Notes under the pieces: model-generated | Told to the model about the DNA's origin: nothing | The model's input: only the letters and a program-made list of their open reading frames with translations | The model's database searches: none | Part shown: piece after piece, positions 16,422 through 25,166 of the stretch | How positions within the stretch are numbered: position 1 is the first letter of the stretch | How the letters are laid out: each line of letters begins with the position of its first letter | Position numbers and translations under genes: made by a program | NCBI GenBank assembly: GCA_037442505.1 | Contig: JBBIPZ010000008.1 | Span: forward strand, 14,740-78,285 | DNA from: JBBIPZ01 sp037442505 [NCBI: Deltaproteobacteria bacterium] | GTDB taxonomy: Bacteria > CALINM01 | Direction of reading: 5' to 3' | DNA length: 63,546 bases

Positions 16422-17356
16422 AAATGTTTAGGTTTTCTTCTGTCTATTTTAATACACCCACCACCCTGAGATTTAGCAAACTTTTTTAATTCTGTAGCAA
16501 TGCTCGATATTTCTCCATAATGTTTAAATGTTTGATACAAAGTATGGGCAATACCAATAGAAACTTTCATTATATTAAATTTTTGCGTTCTGCCCTGCCT
16601 ATCTACAGACTGAATATATCCTTGACTTCTTTCGGGTTCATCATAAAAAGTAGGAATTATACTATTAAAATAATTAACAATATCATTGCCTATTTCTTCT
16701 GCAATTTCAAAATCCACTATATAAACAAAATCATCTCCACCTATATGGCCAACAAAACTATTTTGCCTATTTTTACTCCTTACCGTATTTATTACTAATC
16801 TGCCTAACATCTTTAAAATTTCATCTCCTCTGCTAAAACCATATTTATCATTAAAAGGTTTAAAGTTATCAAGATCTACATATGCAAGTGCAAAAAGTTC
16901 CTTATTATCAATTCTTTTCTGAATTTCTTTTGAAATTGTAATGTTTCCCGGTAAGAATGTTAAAGGATTAACATCAACTATCCTTTCTATCTTAGAAATC
17001 GCTATACTTGTTCTCAATAAAAGTTCCTTTTCCATAAACTTAGTTAAGACAAAATCATCAATATTAAGTTCTTCTATAATATTTTTTTCAAGATAGTCTT
17101 CACAAATTGCTAATACTGGCACCTTAGCATATGCAGGGTCTTGCTTAAATCCTTTTATAAACTCCATTTTCAAATTAAAAATTTTTTTCAAATCAACGAT
17201 TATTAAATCGGGGTAATAGTTATATATTTTATCGAGGGCAGAATTAAAATTATCAAAGAAAACCACATGAAAGTCTTTATTCAGTTGATGATTTATAATA
17301 GACTGTAAAATAACATCATTTGTTACACAATAAATCTTTTTTATCTCTTTAATCAC
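16418..17356 (-). CDS. GGDEF-domain protein with degenerate receiver domain
   Basis: About 312 residues. Residues 1-115 fold like a response-regulator receiver: the phosphoacceptor-like Asp is kept (DLIIVDL) but the usual N-terminal acidic pair is lost. The C-terminal half is a diguanylate cyclase domain (AYVDLDNFKPFNDKYGFSRG, HIGGDDFVYIVD) with GGDDF in place of GGDEF and no RxxD inhibitory site just upstream. It may make c-di-GMP. I choose GTG 17356, which has GAGG 12 bases upstream; TTG 17365 is another option with GAGG too close. It overlaps the end of the HDOD gene by 8 bases and is probably coupled to it. Confidence 0.83.
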   Translation of the reverse strand: MIKEIKKIYCVTNDVILQSIINHQLNKDFHVVFFDNFNSALDKIYNYYPDLIIVDLKKIFNLKMEFIKGFKQDPAYAKVPVLAICEDYLEKNIIEELNIDDFVLTKFMEKELLLRTSIAISKIERIVDVNPLTFLPGNITISKEIQKRIDNKELFALAYVDLDNFKPFNDKYGFSRGDEILKMLGRLVINTVRSKNRQNSFVGHIGGDDFVYIVDFEIAEEIGNDIVNYFNSIIPTFYDEPERSQGYIQSVDRQGRTQKFNIMKVSIGIAHTLYQTFKHYGEISSIATELKKFAKSQGGGCIKIDRRKPKHF

Positions 17357-18185
17357 TAATAGCAAATTCCTCAGAATCTTCTAATGCTATGTCTATTTCT
17401 GAATATATCTCTTTTAAAACTTCTTCATTTAACTTTAAAATAGACCAAGCGTCGTTATTTAAAACCGGCACAAACTTATCACCCGCGAAACCTATACCTC
17501 TAGCTCTTACAATTATATCTGATAGGTGTACAATTGCAGTCTGAATATTTGCATACTTTGATGAATAGGGTTTATGATGATTTTCAATCATATCTGTTAA
17601 TGCCTTTGGGAAATGCCATTTTTCTGTAACCCATGCAGCAGCTTGAGAATGGTTAATACCGAAATATTTCTTCTCAATATCTCCTATCCAAACTAAATTT
17701 TTCCCTGCTTCTAAAAGAACTTTTTTATAAACATCGGGAAATTTTAAACTTAAAATTACCTTTCCAATATCATGCAAAAGTGCACCTACGGACACTTCCT
17801 CCGCATCTTTAAAATCGATTTTGTTTGCAATAACTCTTGCAGTTATAGCAGAACCCATCGAATGTTCCCAAAGTCCCAACATTGTTTTTTGCATAGCTTC
17901 AAAAACTGATACCCCAAATAGCATTCCTTTTACAACATTTAACCCCAGAAGTATTAAAGCTTGATTAACTGAATAAATACGTCCAGGAAATCCATAAATT
18001 GGTGAGTTAACCATTTTTAAAACTCTTGTTGTTAATACAGGATCATTCGAAATAAAGTTGCCAATTTTTGTTAATGACACATAAGGATTTTCAATAATAT
18101 TTAGGATTTTTCTCATTACAGTAGGTATAGTTGGCAATGAATCGACCTGTTCTATTTGATACCTTAACTGTTCTATATCCATCAT
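17349..18185 (-). CDS. HDOD domain signalling protein
   Basis: 278 residues, a single HDOD domain over about 15-220: LPTIPTVMRKILNIIENPYV, VLTTRVLKMVNSPIYGFPG, LLHDIGKVILSLKF, NHSQAAAWVTEKWHFP and ENHHKPYS. HDOD proteins are non-enzymatic or uncertain relatives of HD phosphohydrolases, often found with c-di-GMP and two-component proteins. It overlaps the 99-residue gene upstream by 4 bases (ATGA) and the GGDEF gene downstream, forming a three-gene unit. Confidence 0.9.
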   Translation of the reverse strand: MMDIEQLRYQIEQVDSLPTIPTVMRKILNIIENPYVSLTKIGNFISNDPVLTTRVLKMVNSPIYGFPGRIYSVNQALILLGLNVVKGMLFGVSVFEAMQKTMLGLWEHSMGSAITARVIANKIDFKDAEEVSVGALLHDIGKVILSLKFPDVYKKVLLEAGKNLVWIGDIEKKYFGINHSQAAAWVTEKWHFPKALTDMIENHHKPYSSKYANIQTAIVHLSDIIVRARGIGFAGDKFVPVLNNDAWSILKLNEEVLKEIYSEIDIALEDSEEFAISD

Positions 18186-18481
18186 TTTTTATACAATTCC
18201 TTGGTATAATCGATTATTGTTCTTTTTAACATTGTCATTAAGGGATTATCTTTGTTTAAACTAAACCTCTCTTCAATAATTCTTAATGCCTCTTCAAGAG
18301 GAACCTTAGGAGTATGATCTCCTTCTACATAAATACTTGTCAAACCCATATCCCGCAACCTATTTATGTGAGATTCCGTTAGAATAGTATTTTCGCTAAA
18401 AAGCAATAAACCCGCATCATTCATTATGGGTTTGGATAGCTTCATACCTGGTTGCACTTGTTCAATTGATATTCTCGCCAT
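18182..18481 (-). CDS. Small protein resembling the N-terminal domain of HD-GYP proteins
   Basis: 99 residues. The sequence IEQVQPGMKLSKPIMNDAG, then LLFSENTILTESHINRLRDM and TSIYVEG, is the small beta-rich module (DUF3391-like) usually found in front of HD-GYP or HDOD domains. Here it stands alone and overlaps an HDOD gene, as if a two-domain protein were split. No ribosome site precedes ATG 18481, which lies 12 bases from a strong-looking -10. Function unknown; probably works with the next gene. Confidence 0.8.
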   Translation of the reverse strand: MARISIEQVQPGMKLSKPIMNDAGLLLFSENTILTESHINRLRDMGLTSIYVEGDHTPKVPLEEALRIIEERFSLNKDNPLMTMLKRTIIDYTKELYKK

Positions 18482-18492
18482 AATTTGAGTAA

Positions 18493-18521
18493 ATTATAAA
18501 ACAAATTTTCAGGTTATTCAA
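18493..18521 (-). promoter_or_regulatory. Sigma-70-type promoter of the small-protein/HDOD/GGDEF operon
   Basis: Minus strand TTGAAT-N17-TATAAT: perfect -10, optimal spacing, 4 of 6 in the -35. The -10 ends 12 bases before ATG 18481, predicting a leader of about 5 bases and no Shine-Dalgarno. Confidence 0.6.
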
Positions 18522-18633
18522 TACTACTTTTTAATATTAACAACAATATATAAGTTCGATTTAAATAAAAAAATTACTGTTATTAACAAATTTACATATT
18601 TAAAAAAATAACGAAATAGTTTATATTGAAGTT

Positions 18634-20238
18634 ATGTCTGACAATGCTGCTTATAAAAGAGAATACTACAGAATTGACACATTTTTACCCATAAAAATTA
18701 CAAAAGTCTTAAATTCACAAACTCCTATGCTTTCTAACCTGTTAGATCAAGAATTTGATCTTAAACCCATGATTGTTAACATAAGTGGTGGGGGAATGAA
18801 CTTTAAAACTACTGAGACTTTCAATCCTGGCGATATATTAGAAATAAAGATAAAGCTACCAAATATGGAAAAAAATATTTGTGTATTTGGTGAGGTATTA
18901 CGAACTGAAAGAACCATTAATGGTTTTAATAAAATTTTTATTAAATTTAAAATAATTTCTGAGAAAATTAGAGAGTTAATTGTAAATTTTGTTTTTTTAT
19001 ATGAAAGAGAAACAATTCGTAATAACCTTATTTATCAGTATTCACCATTTGTATCAATAGCTTTAGAAAAACTTATTGAAGGCACTTTCTTGCCTTTTGA
19101 TCTTTTTTCCAATACTGAAAAGGGCATTAAGTTTTTTTTCCCGGCTGGACTGCCTTTTGATGCTTTTACTAAGGAATATTTTTTGGAAATGGGGATTAAA
19201 CAAATATATATACTTAGAGAACAGTTTTCTATTTTCTCTGAATATTTGGAAAAAATAAAAAGCGACGTAAAAGTTCTGGATAAGACAGATTATTTATCTT
19301 TTAAAGATTACTCATTTCAAAAAAGGCAGTTACACCATATTAACAAAACTCTCATTCTACCTAAAAAGGAAATTGCTTTTAGCATTTATAAATTATGGGA
19401 TTTTAAAATAACACCATTGATTGAAATTATTGAAGATTTGCCAATAATAGTGTACGAGGATTTGAGTAATGAAAAGGGTGACATTTTAATTAAAAAAACT
19501 GCTCTATCACAATACTTAGGTTATATTTCCACACTCTCGTTTAAGGAAGCTAACAGCTACATTCCTTTTAAGGTTTTTCTTGAAAGAGGTAAAATTGCGC
19601 TACGTTATTTTTTTCTTAATTATACAAACAAAGACCACCTTATAAAGGTCGTCGTTTTTGCAAACACGTTAGTTGATTTTTTATTGAAAAATAGAGATTT
19701 TTTCTATTCTTACTTATTTTATGATCTGGAAGACTTTTATACTTACGTGCATTCGATTAATGTGGCTGTGTTATCTGTTTCATTGGGTATCTTAATGAAT
19801 TTAAAAAGACAGGTCCTCGAAAAGTTAGCTATAGCGAGTTTGTTACATGATATTGGGCATAATACTATCAATGATGAGCTCGTTGACAAACAGGGAAGAT
19901 TAACAGAAATAGAATATGAAGTATTTAAAACTCATGTACTTAAAGGCGTCTGGATTTTAAATAAACATACAGAACTATCCAACGATATTATAGAAGCAAT
20001 TGCACATCATCATGAAAAATTAAATGGTTCAGGTTATCCAATGGGTATAAAAGGTGAAGATATATCTTTATTAGGCAAAATTATTGCAATTACAGACGCC
20101 TTTGATCTTCTAACAACAAAAAGGCCTTATAGAAACGCTTACAATGCTAATGCTGCAATTACAATTCTTACAAAAGGTAAAAACTATTACGATAATAAAA
20201 TACTTGAAATGTTTATTAAAATGTTAGTAAAAAGATAA
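18634..20238 (+). CDS. PilZ domain fused to HD-GYP domain
   Basis: 534 residues. N-terminal PilZ domain (about 8-125) has both c-di-GMP contact motifs: REYYR at about 9-13 and NISGGG at about 50-55. A middle segment of about 230 residues is unassigned. The C-terminal HD-GYP domain (about 370-530) is complete: HSINVAVLSVSLG, SLLHDIGHN, HHHEKLNGSGYP, DAFDLLTTKRPYR. The protein could bind c-di-GMP through PilZ and degrade it through HD-GYP, giving feedback; that coupling is inferred. It is one of the few plus-strand genes here and ends 1 base from motB. No clear ribosome site. Confidence 0.9.
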   Translation: MSDNAAYKREYYRIDTFLPIKITKVLNSQTPMLSNLLDQEFDLKPMIVNISGGGMNFKTTETFNPGDILEIKIKLPNMEKNICVFGEVLRTERTINGFNKIFIKFKIISEKIRELIVNFVFLYERETIRNNLIYQYSPFVSIALEKLIEGTFLPFDLFSNTEKGIKFFFPAGLPFDAFTKEYFLEMGIKQIYILREQFSIFSEYLEKIKSDVKVLDKTDYLSFKDYSFQKRQLHHINKTLILPKKEIAFSIYKLWDFKITPLIEIIEDLPIIVYEDLSNEKGDILIKKTALSQYLGYISTLSFKEANSYIPFKVFLERGKIALRYFFLNYTNKDHLIKVVVFANTLVDFLLKNRDFFYSYLFYDLEDFYTYVHSINVAVLSVSLGILMNLKRQVLEKLAIASLLHDIGHNTINDELVDKQGRLTEIEYEVFKTHVLKGVWILNKHTELSNDIIEAIAHHHEKLNGSGYPMGIKGEDISLLGKIIAITDAFDLLTTKRPYRNAYNANAAITILTKGKNYYDNKILEMFIKMLVKR

Positions 20239-20239
20239 G

Positions 20240-21088
20240 TTACTTCGTTTGCTCTATTTGAGGACTCAAGTCTTTATTTTGAGTTAATCCTTCGTGAAAA
20301 GTTTTAGTAGATTCATTATGTAAAGGCAATAGAATTATACTTATTCTTCTATTCCTGGGATCATTCGGATTGTCTTTAATAAGTGGATCAGTTGCAGCAT
20401 ATCCAGACACGCGAAAAATCCTATCAGGATTTAAACCATTTTCTTCTAATATTTTTCTTGCAAAAGAAGCTCTTTCTGTAGAAAGTTCCCAGTTGGTATA
20501 TTTGTTGGATGAATAGCTAAGAGCATCTGTATGTCCTTCGATAATAACCTTATTAGGTAAGTCTTTAATCTGGGATGCAATAGCTTTAAGAATCTCTAAG
20601 GCTTCGCTACTCATCCGTGTCCCACCCAGTGGAAAAATTGGTCTTGACTCTTTATCAACCAGCTGTATTCTTACACCACCATTTGAAATATCTATTATTA
20701 ATTGTTCTCTAATAACTTGTTCTTCAAGACTTTTCAGTTTTTCCTTTATCTCCCTTTCAATATTTTCCTTTAACTGATCTGGAGCAACATCTTCTCCCTT
20801 TTTCATTTCCGGGGCAACCTTGCCAAGACCGCCTCCCCCTTCACCAATAATAGCCCCTGTTCCCCCATCTATTATTGCAGTCCCAGATTTTTCAAAAATA
20901 CTAAAGTGTTTAAAATATCCTGATATCCTTGCCCTTTTTTCTGGAGAAACCATAGTGATAAGCCACATAAGTAAGAAGAACGCCATCATAGCAGTTACAA
21001 AGTCTGCATAGGCAACCTTCCACGACCCCCCATGGTGACCTCCATGACCACCTTTTTTTACCTTTTTTATAATTATTGATTGTTTCAT
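20240..21088 (-). CDS. motB: Flagellar motor stator protein MotB
   Basis: 282 residues. A basic Gly/His-rich start (GGHGGHHGGSWK) leads into the single transmembrane helix with the ion-carrying Asp at about 29 (YADFVTAMMAFFLLMWLITM). An acidic/Gly linker precedes the C-terminal OmpA-like peptidoglycan-binding domain (VIIEGHTDALSY, RNRRISIILL). With MotA it forms a stator unit anchored to the cell wall. Whether it uses H+ or Na+ cannot be told from the sequence. It follows motA by 2 bases. Confidence 0.96.
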   Translation of the reverse strand: MKQSIIIKKVKKGGHGGHHGGSWKVAYADFVTAMMAFFLLMWLITMVSPEKRARISGYFKHFSIFEKSGTAIIDGGTGAIIGEGGGGLGKVAPEMKKGEDVAPDQLKENIEREIKEKLKSLEEQVIREQLIIDISNGGVRIQLVDKESRPIFPLGGTRMSSEALEILKAIASQIKDLPNKVIIEGHTDALSYSSNKYTNWELSTERASFARKILEENGLNPDRIFRVSGYAATDPLIKDNPNDPRNRRISIILLPLHNESTKTFHEGLTQNKDLSPQIEQTK

Positions 21089-21090
21089 TT

Positions 21091-21942
21091 TTATTTCTTT
21101 CTCACAAAGTTTTCTAATTCTGTAAATGAAGGTCTTTCATGTCCTGGAACTGCCCTTCTCCCCGCTTCAACCGCAATCTGCGGGGCTGTACCAGCAACAA
21201 AAGATACCAATGATGTTTTTACAACCCTAAAAAACACCTGTCTTTGGGATGCCAAATGTTCTAGTTTAGTTCCCATAGGCCCAACAAATCCGTAGCACAT
21301 CAAAACCCCTAAAAATGTTCCTACCAATGCTGCACCAATGCTATGACCTAATACTGATGGTGGTTGATCGATTTTCCCCATTGTCAAAACAACACCTAAA
21401 ACCGCTGCAACAATCCCAAGACCTGGTAATGCATCTGCTATTTTTGTGATACTGTTTGACGGAATAAGTTCTTCATGATGATTTGATTCGAGGTCAATTT
21501 CCATTAATTCATCTAATTCATGAGCAGGCATACTTGTAGAAATCATTACCTTCAAGTTATCACAAATGTATTCAATTAACTCCTTGTCATTGATTATACT
21601 TTTATATTTATTAAAGAGAGAACTTTTAGTAGGATTTTCAATTTCAGCTTCAATAGATACGAGCCCTTCTTTTCTAATCTTGGAGAAAATTCCATAAAGA
21701 AGCCCCAAAAGTTCTAAAAAATCCGTCTTTTTAGGTTCTTTACCCAAAAAAATCTTTGTTATATTACGTGCAACATTTTTTATGACATTTGTTGGAGAAG
21801 AAATAAAAAAGGCACCCAATGCAGCACCAAAAATTATAACTACTTCTGCAGGCTGAAAAAGAACATGAAGATTGCCACCCTCCATGAAATACCCACCTAT
21901 CACAGCACCTAAGACTACAAAAATACCAATAATTGAAAACAT
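21091..21942 (-). CDS. motA: Flagellar motor stator protein MotA
   Basis: 283 residues with four membrane helices, the first starting at residue 2 (IIGIFVVLGAVIGGYF) and the last pair at about 195-240 (IADALPGLGIVAAVLGVVLT, GAALVGTFLGVLMCYGFVGP). The Pro residues near helices 3 and 4 (LPGLG; GPMG) are kept. Its length fits the 280-300-residue MotA/PomA-like class, longer than the second stator gene at 23669. It is co-transcribed with motB and a histidine kinase. Confidence 0.95.
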   Translation of the reverse strand: MFSIIGIFVVLGAVIGGYFMEGGNLHVLFQPAEVVIIFGAALGAFFISSPTNVIKNVARNITKIFLGKEPKKTDFLELLGLLYGIFSKIRKEGLVSIEAEIENPTKSSLFNKYKSIINDKELIEYICDNLKVMISTSMPAHELDELMEIDLESNHHEELIPSNSITKIADALPGLGIVAAVLGVVLTMGKIDQPPSVLGHSIGAALVGTFLGVLMCYGFVGPMGTKLEHLASQRQVFFRVVKTSLVSFVAGTAPQIAVEAGRRAVPGHERPSFTELENFVRKK

Positions 21943-21946
21943 ATGC

Positions 21947-23005
21947 TCACTCTTTCGCTATAGGAATTCTTATAATAAATTTTGTACCTTCACCATACAC
22001 ACTTTCCACACCGATTTCACCACCATGTTCTTCAATAATACTATTAACAATTGACATTCCCAACCCCATGTTTTTATGTATATCTTTAGTAGTAAAAAAA
22101 GGCTCAAAAATAAACTTAATATTTTTCTGTTCAATACCAATACCATTGTCTTTAATAGTGACATAAATGCTATTATCTCTACATTCTGTTGAAATTGTTA
22201 TTTTACCCTTTGTTCCTTTTTCCTCAATAGCTTCTTCTGCATTCATTATCAATGATAAAAAGGCAAGCTCAATCTGTTGCACATCAAGCAAAGTATAGGG
22301 CATTATACTAAAATTTTTTTCCACTTCAATATTTAATTTTCTTAAATTATATCCACGTAAGATTAAAACAGTCTCTAAAATATCATTTATATTTACAATT
22401 CCTTTACTTAGTGGAACCTGTCTTGCAAAAAACAGCAAACTTTCCGTAACTCTTTTACAAGTTTCTGTGGCCATTTTAATTTTTCTTACAATTTCTTGTA
22501 TATTTTCATCTTTTCCAATCATCAGGAGCATATCTGCATACCCAATAACACCAGTTAGGGGATTATTAATCTCATGAGCTATTCCACCAACAACCCTCCC
22601 AAGAGAAGTTAGTTTATATGAATTATATAGCTTCTCTTTCATAAGAAAAACATCGGTAACATCTTTTATCACAAATATAAAACTTTTTTTATCAAGAAAC
22701 TTCGCAGGATAACTGTTTATAAAATAATTTCTTTGCTTTATACTAACCTCTTCAAAAAGTTCCTGTTCGCTCTCCTTTGCTTTCTCTATAAACTGTAAAA
22801 TACTCTCACTTTCATCAGTAAAAAAACAAAAAATTTTTCTCCCAATCATATCCTTTGGATGTAAGTTAAAAAAATTGGAGAAGCATTTGTTGCAGCGTAA
22901 AATAACATTATCCGTATCTATAACAAAAATACTTTCATCTATAGCGTCAAGTATTGTTTGTAACTCTTTTTGGCTTTTTAAAATTATATTATAGTTTTCA
23001 ACCAT
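21947..23005 (-). CDS. PAS-domain sensor histidine kinase between two stator operon parts
   Basis: 352 residues, cytosolic. PAS domain at about 12-125 (ESIFVIDTDNVILRCNKCFS), H-box at about 144 (GGIAHEINNPLTGVIGYADM), then N, G1 and G2 boxes (FLSLIMNAEEAI, DNGIGIEQKN, GLGMSIVNSIIEEHGG). It autophosphorylates on His and donates to a regulator; candidates are the two receivers encoded at 25156 and 26640 in the same unit. It overlaps the upstream motB-like gene by 8 bases and precedes motA by 4. The tight packing among stator genes suggests a motor-related signal, but this is inference. Confidence 0.9.
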   Translation of the reverse strand: MVENYNIILKSQKELQTILDAIDESIFVIDTDNVILRCNKCFSNFFNLHPKDMIGRKIFCFFTDESESILQFIEKAKESEQELFEEVSIKQRNYFINSYPAKFLDKKSFIFVIKDVTDVFLMKEKLYNSYKLTSLGRVVGGIAHEINNPLTGVIGYADMLLMIGKDENIQEIVRKIKMATETCKRVTESLLFFARQVPLSKGIVNINDILETVLILRGYNLRKLNIEVEKNFSIMPYTLLDVQQIELAFLSLIMNAEEAIEEKGTKGKITISTECRDNSIYVTIKDNGIGIEQKNIKFIFEPFFTTKDIHKNMGLGMSIVNSIIEEHGGEIGVESVYGEGTKFIIRIPIAKE

Positions 23006-23678
23006 TTTTATCCACTACTAAGATAATGTCAACCCTTCTGTTTCTTGCTCTACCTGATGGGGTATCATTGGAAACAACAGGTTTGAACTCACCATATCCA
23101 GCAATTGAAATCTTCTCAGGAGAAATGCCAAAATCATTTACAAAAATTTCTAAAACCTTTGCAGCTCTGAGTGCAGAAAGTTCCCAGTTATTTTTTATTA
23201 ATCCCTTACTTGATGTCAATTTTACATTGTCAGTATGTCCTTCAATAATGATTGAATTTGGTATCTTCTTTAGTAGTAATGCAACTTTTCTTAATTTTTC
23301 AATACCTTCACTTTTAATCTCCACACTCCCTGGTTCAAATACTACTGTATCACCCAATGAAATCACTACCCCTCTATCCTCTTTATTTAGATATATATTT
23401 TCTTCCTCTCTTTTTGGGAAAATCTTAGTTAGCTCCTTTTCAATATAAGAAGCCTGAAAATATCCAGCTCCACCATTCAAAGTACCTGAGACTACATGTT
23501 GAGATTTAAACGCCTTTTTCATAGAGCCCGTAAATTGTTCCATTTTTTGCTTATCTACATTACTTATCGCATACAGAGCAGTAAAAAAAGCGAAAAGTAA
23601 AGTTATAAAATCAGCATATGAAATAACCCATCTTTCAACGTTTTCAATCTCTTCAATAAAAAATTTTTTCATCGACAA
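22998..23678 (-). CDS. Second MotB-like stator protein (MotD/MotB type)
   Basis: 226 residues. The stator Asp is at about 23 in SYADFITLLFAFFTALYAIS, followed by a short linker and an OmpA-like domain (IIIEGHTDNVKL, NWELSALRAAKVLEIFVND, RARNRRVDIIL). The shorter N-terminus and the LLFAFF helix resemble MotD/LafU-type rather than enterobacterial MotB. With the adjacent MotA-like protein it forms a second stator set. Overlaps neighbours by 8-10 bases on both sides. Confidence 0.92.
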   Translation of the reverse strand: MSMKKFFIEEIENVERWVISYADFITLLFAFFTALYAISNVDKQKMEQFTGSMKKAFKSQHVVSGTLNGGAGYFQASYIEKELTKIFPKREEENIYLNKEDRGVVISLGDTVVFEPGSVEIKSEGIEKLRKVALLLKKIPNSIIIEGHTDNVKLTSSKGLIKNNWELSALRAAKVLEIFVNDFGISPEKISIAGYGEFKPVVSNDTPSGRARNRRVDIILVVDKNG

Positions 23679-24421
23679 TACTCTTTAATATACAAATTCA
23701 TTTTATCTCTCAATATAAATGGATTGACTCCTGCCTGCAACCCTATTACACCATCAATAAGCATCTGTCTTTTTAAAAGTTCATGATTTAAATAATTTAA
23801 AATTTTTTTTGATATAGGTAAAAAAATTAAATTAGCACTTCCAACGCCATAAATAGTTGCAACAAAGGCTACCGCAATACCTGCACCTAATTTTGATGGG
23901 TCTGATAAATTTTCCATAACATGAATTAAGCCTAATACAGCCCCTAAAATTCCAATTGTAGGAGCAAAACCACCTGCTGTCTCAAAAACCTTAGCTGCCT
24001 TTCTCATTTCAATTTCGAAGAATCTGTTTTCATGTTCGAGAAAATCCTTGAATACTTTAGGATTTGTATGTTCAATTGCAAGATTAATTGTTCTCTTAAA
24101 AAATGGATCATCGATATTTTCCATTTCATCTTGTATAGCCAAAAATCCCTGTCTTCTTGCAATATATGAAAAACGCATTATATTCTCCACATATTTATCG
24201 GATAGAATTTGGTTTTTTGTAAAAACTATTTTCAACGCCTTTATTGCCTTTTTAATATCACTTGTGTTACAACTAAGAAAAGTAGCACCAAGAGTTCCTC
24301 CTAATACAATAAGTGCTGCTGCTGGCTGAAGAAGAGTGTTTACCTTTCCACCTTCGACAATATTACCCAAAAAAACTGCACCTATACCCATAAACAAACC
24401 AAATATACTTGCTTTATTCAT
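23669..24421 (-). CDS. Second MotA-like stator protein (MotC/MotA type)
   Basis: 250 residues, four membrane helices: residues 2-20 (IFGLFMGIGAVFLGNIV), 30-50 (AAALIVLGGTLGATFLS), about 150-170 (FAPTIGILGAVLGLIHVMEN) and 180-205 (AGIAVAFVATIYGVGSANLI). This 250-260-residue form is typical of the MotA/MotC class in many deeply branching bacteria. It overlaps the PilZ gene upstream by 8 bases and the MotB-like gene downstream by 10. Confidence 0.93.
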   Translation of the reverse strand: MNKASIFGLFMGIGAVFLGNIVEGGKVNTLLQPAAALIVLGGTLGATFLSCNTSDIKKAIKALKIVFTKNQILSDKYVENIMRFSYIARRQGFLAIQDEMENIDDPFFKRTINLAIEHTNPKVFKDFLEHENRFFEIEMRKAAKVFETAGGFAPTIGILGAVLGLIHVMENLSDPSKLGAGIAVAFVATIYGVGSANLIFLPISKKILNYLNHELLKRQMLIDGVIGLQAGVNPFILRDKMNLYIKEYCR

Positions 24422-25166
24422 AAACCTGACTTTTTTGCTTTCTTAATATTTCTTTCTGTCTTTTCAATGTATATTGTACAATTTCATCACTTATATCTTC
24501 CTCTAAATCCAAAAATTTCACTGCTATTTCTTTTTCTTCATCTATATTTCTAACTTTTATAACTTCTCCATAAGTTACTATACCAGTAATAGGAACAGTT
24601 GGCAAAAGCATCCTAACCTCCACTCTATCACCCACATTACAATCTTCTTTTGTTTTAAATCTTATGCCTGATGCGCTTATGTTCACATGTTGAAAATCTA
24701 TGTTATTAAAACCTTCCCTATCCATTTCTAATTTTTCAAGAATTATAGTTAACTTATCATCAATGTTTTTAAGAAGTTTTAAGATATATGGATTAATCCC
24801 ATAATATTCCTCTTCTAAGTTAATAGCACAAAAAGAACTCGCACCATAAAAAATACGTGAACGGTATGTTTTGTTTAAATCAATTTTTTTACATGCTACC
24901 TGTATCACATCATCTATTCTAAAAAACTTTCTTGATTTTTCCCATGCCCATTTAACGCATACTAAATTACTATCTACTTTTTTTACATTGCCATAAAATT
25001 CTTCCTCGTCCTTAGTTATAACAATACTATCACCCACTGAAAATTCAATGTTTTCTTTCAATTCAAAAAGTGCATTTTCTTCATCAAAATTTTTTATTAT
25101 TGTCTTAAAAAGTCTTCCATCTTTTTCAAATTTTAAATTTACCTCATCTCCATTTTTAAATTTCAT
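24414..25166 (-). CDS. PilZ-domain protein, YcgR-like
   Basis: 250 residues from ATG 25166, chosen because AGGGGATT lies just upstream; a longer frame from 25268 lacks support. The N-terminal beta domain (about 1-85) resembles the YcgR-type PilZN. RKFFR at about 86-90 and NISASG further on are the c-di-GMP contacts, but a stretch of about 75 residues (with TYRSRIFYGASSF) separates them, far more than usual. YcgR acts as a c-di-GMP-dependent motor brake; location directly before the stator genes supports such a role. It overlaps the upstream HD-GYP gene by 11 bases. Confidence 0.83.
   Translation of the reverse strand: MKFKNGDEVNLKFEKDGRLFKTIIKNFDEENALFELKENIEFSVGDSIVITKDEEEFYGNVKKVDSNLVCVKWAWEKSRKFFRIDDVIQVACKKIDLNKTYRSRIFYGASSFCAINLEEEYYGINPYILKLLKNIDDKLTIILEKLEMDREGFNNIDFQHVNISASGIRFKTKEDCNVGDRVEVRMLLPTVPITGIVTYGEVIKVRNIDEEKEIAVKFLDLEEDISDEIVQYTLKRQKEILRKQKSQVYE

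Noticed and set aside
18599-18627. TTTAAA-N17-TATATT before the PilZ/HD-GYP gene
   Set aside because: The -35 is only 4 of 6 and the sequence is nearly pure A/T; it would give another leaderless start but cannot be told from background.
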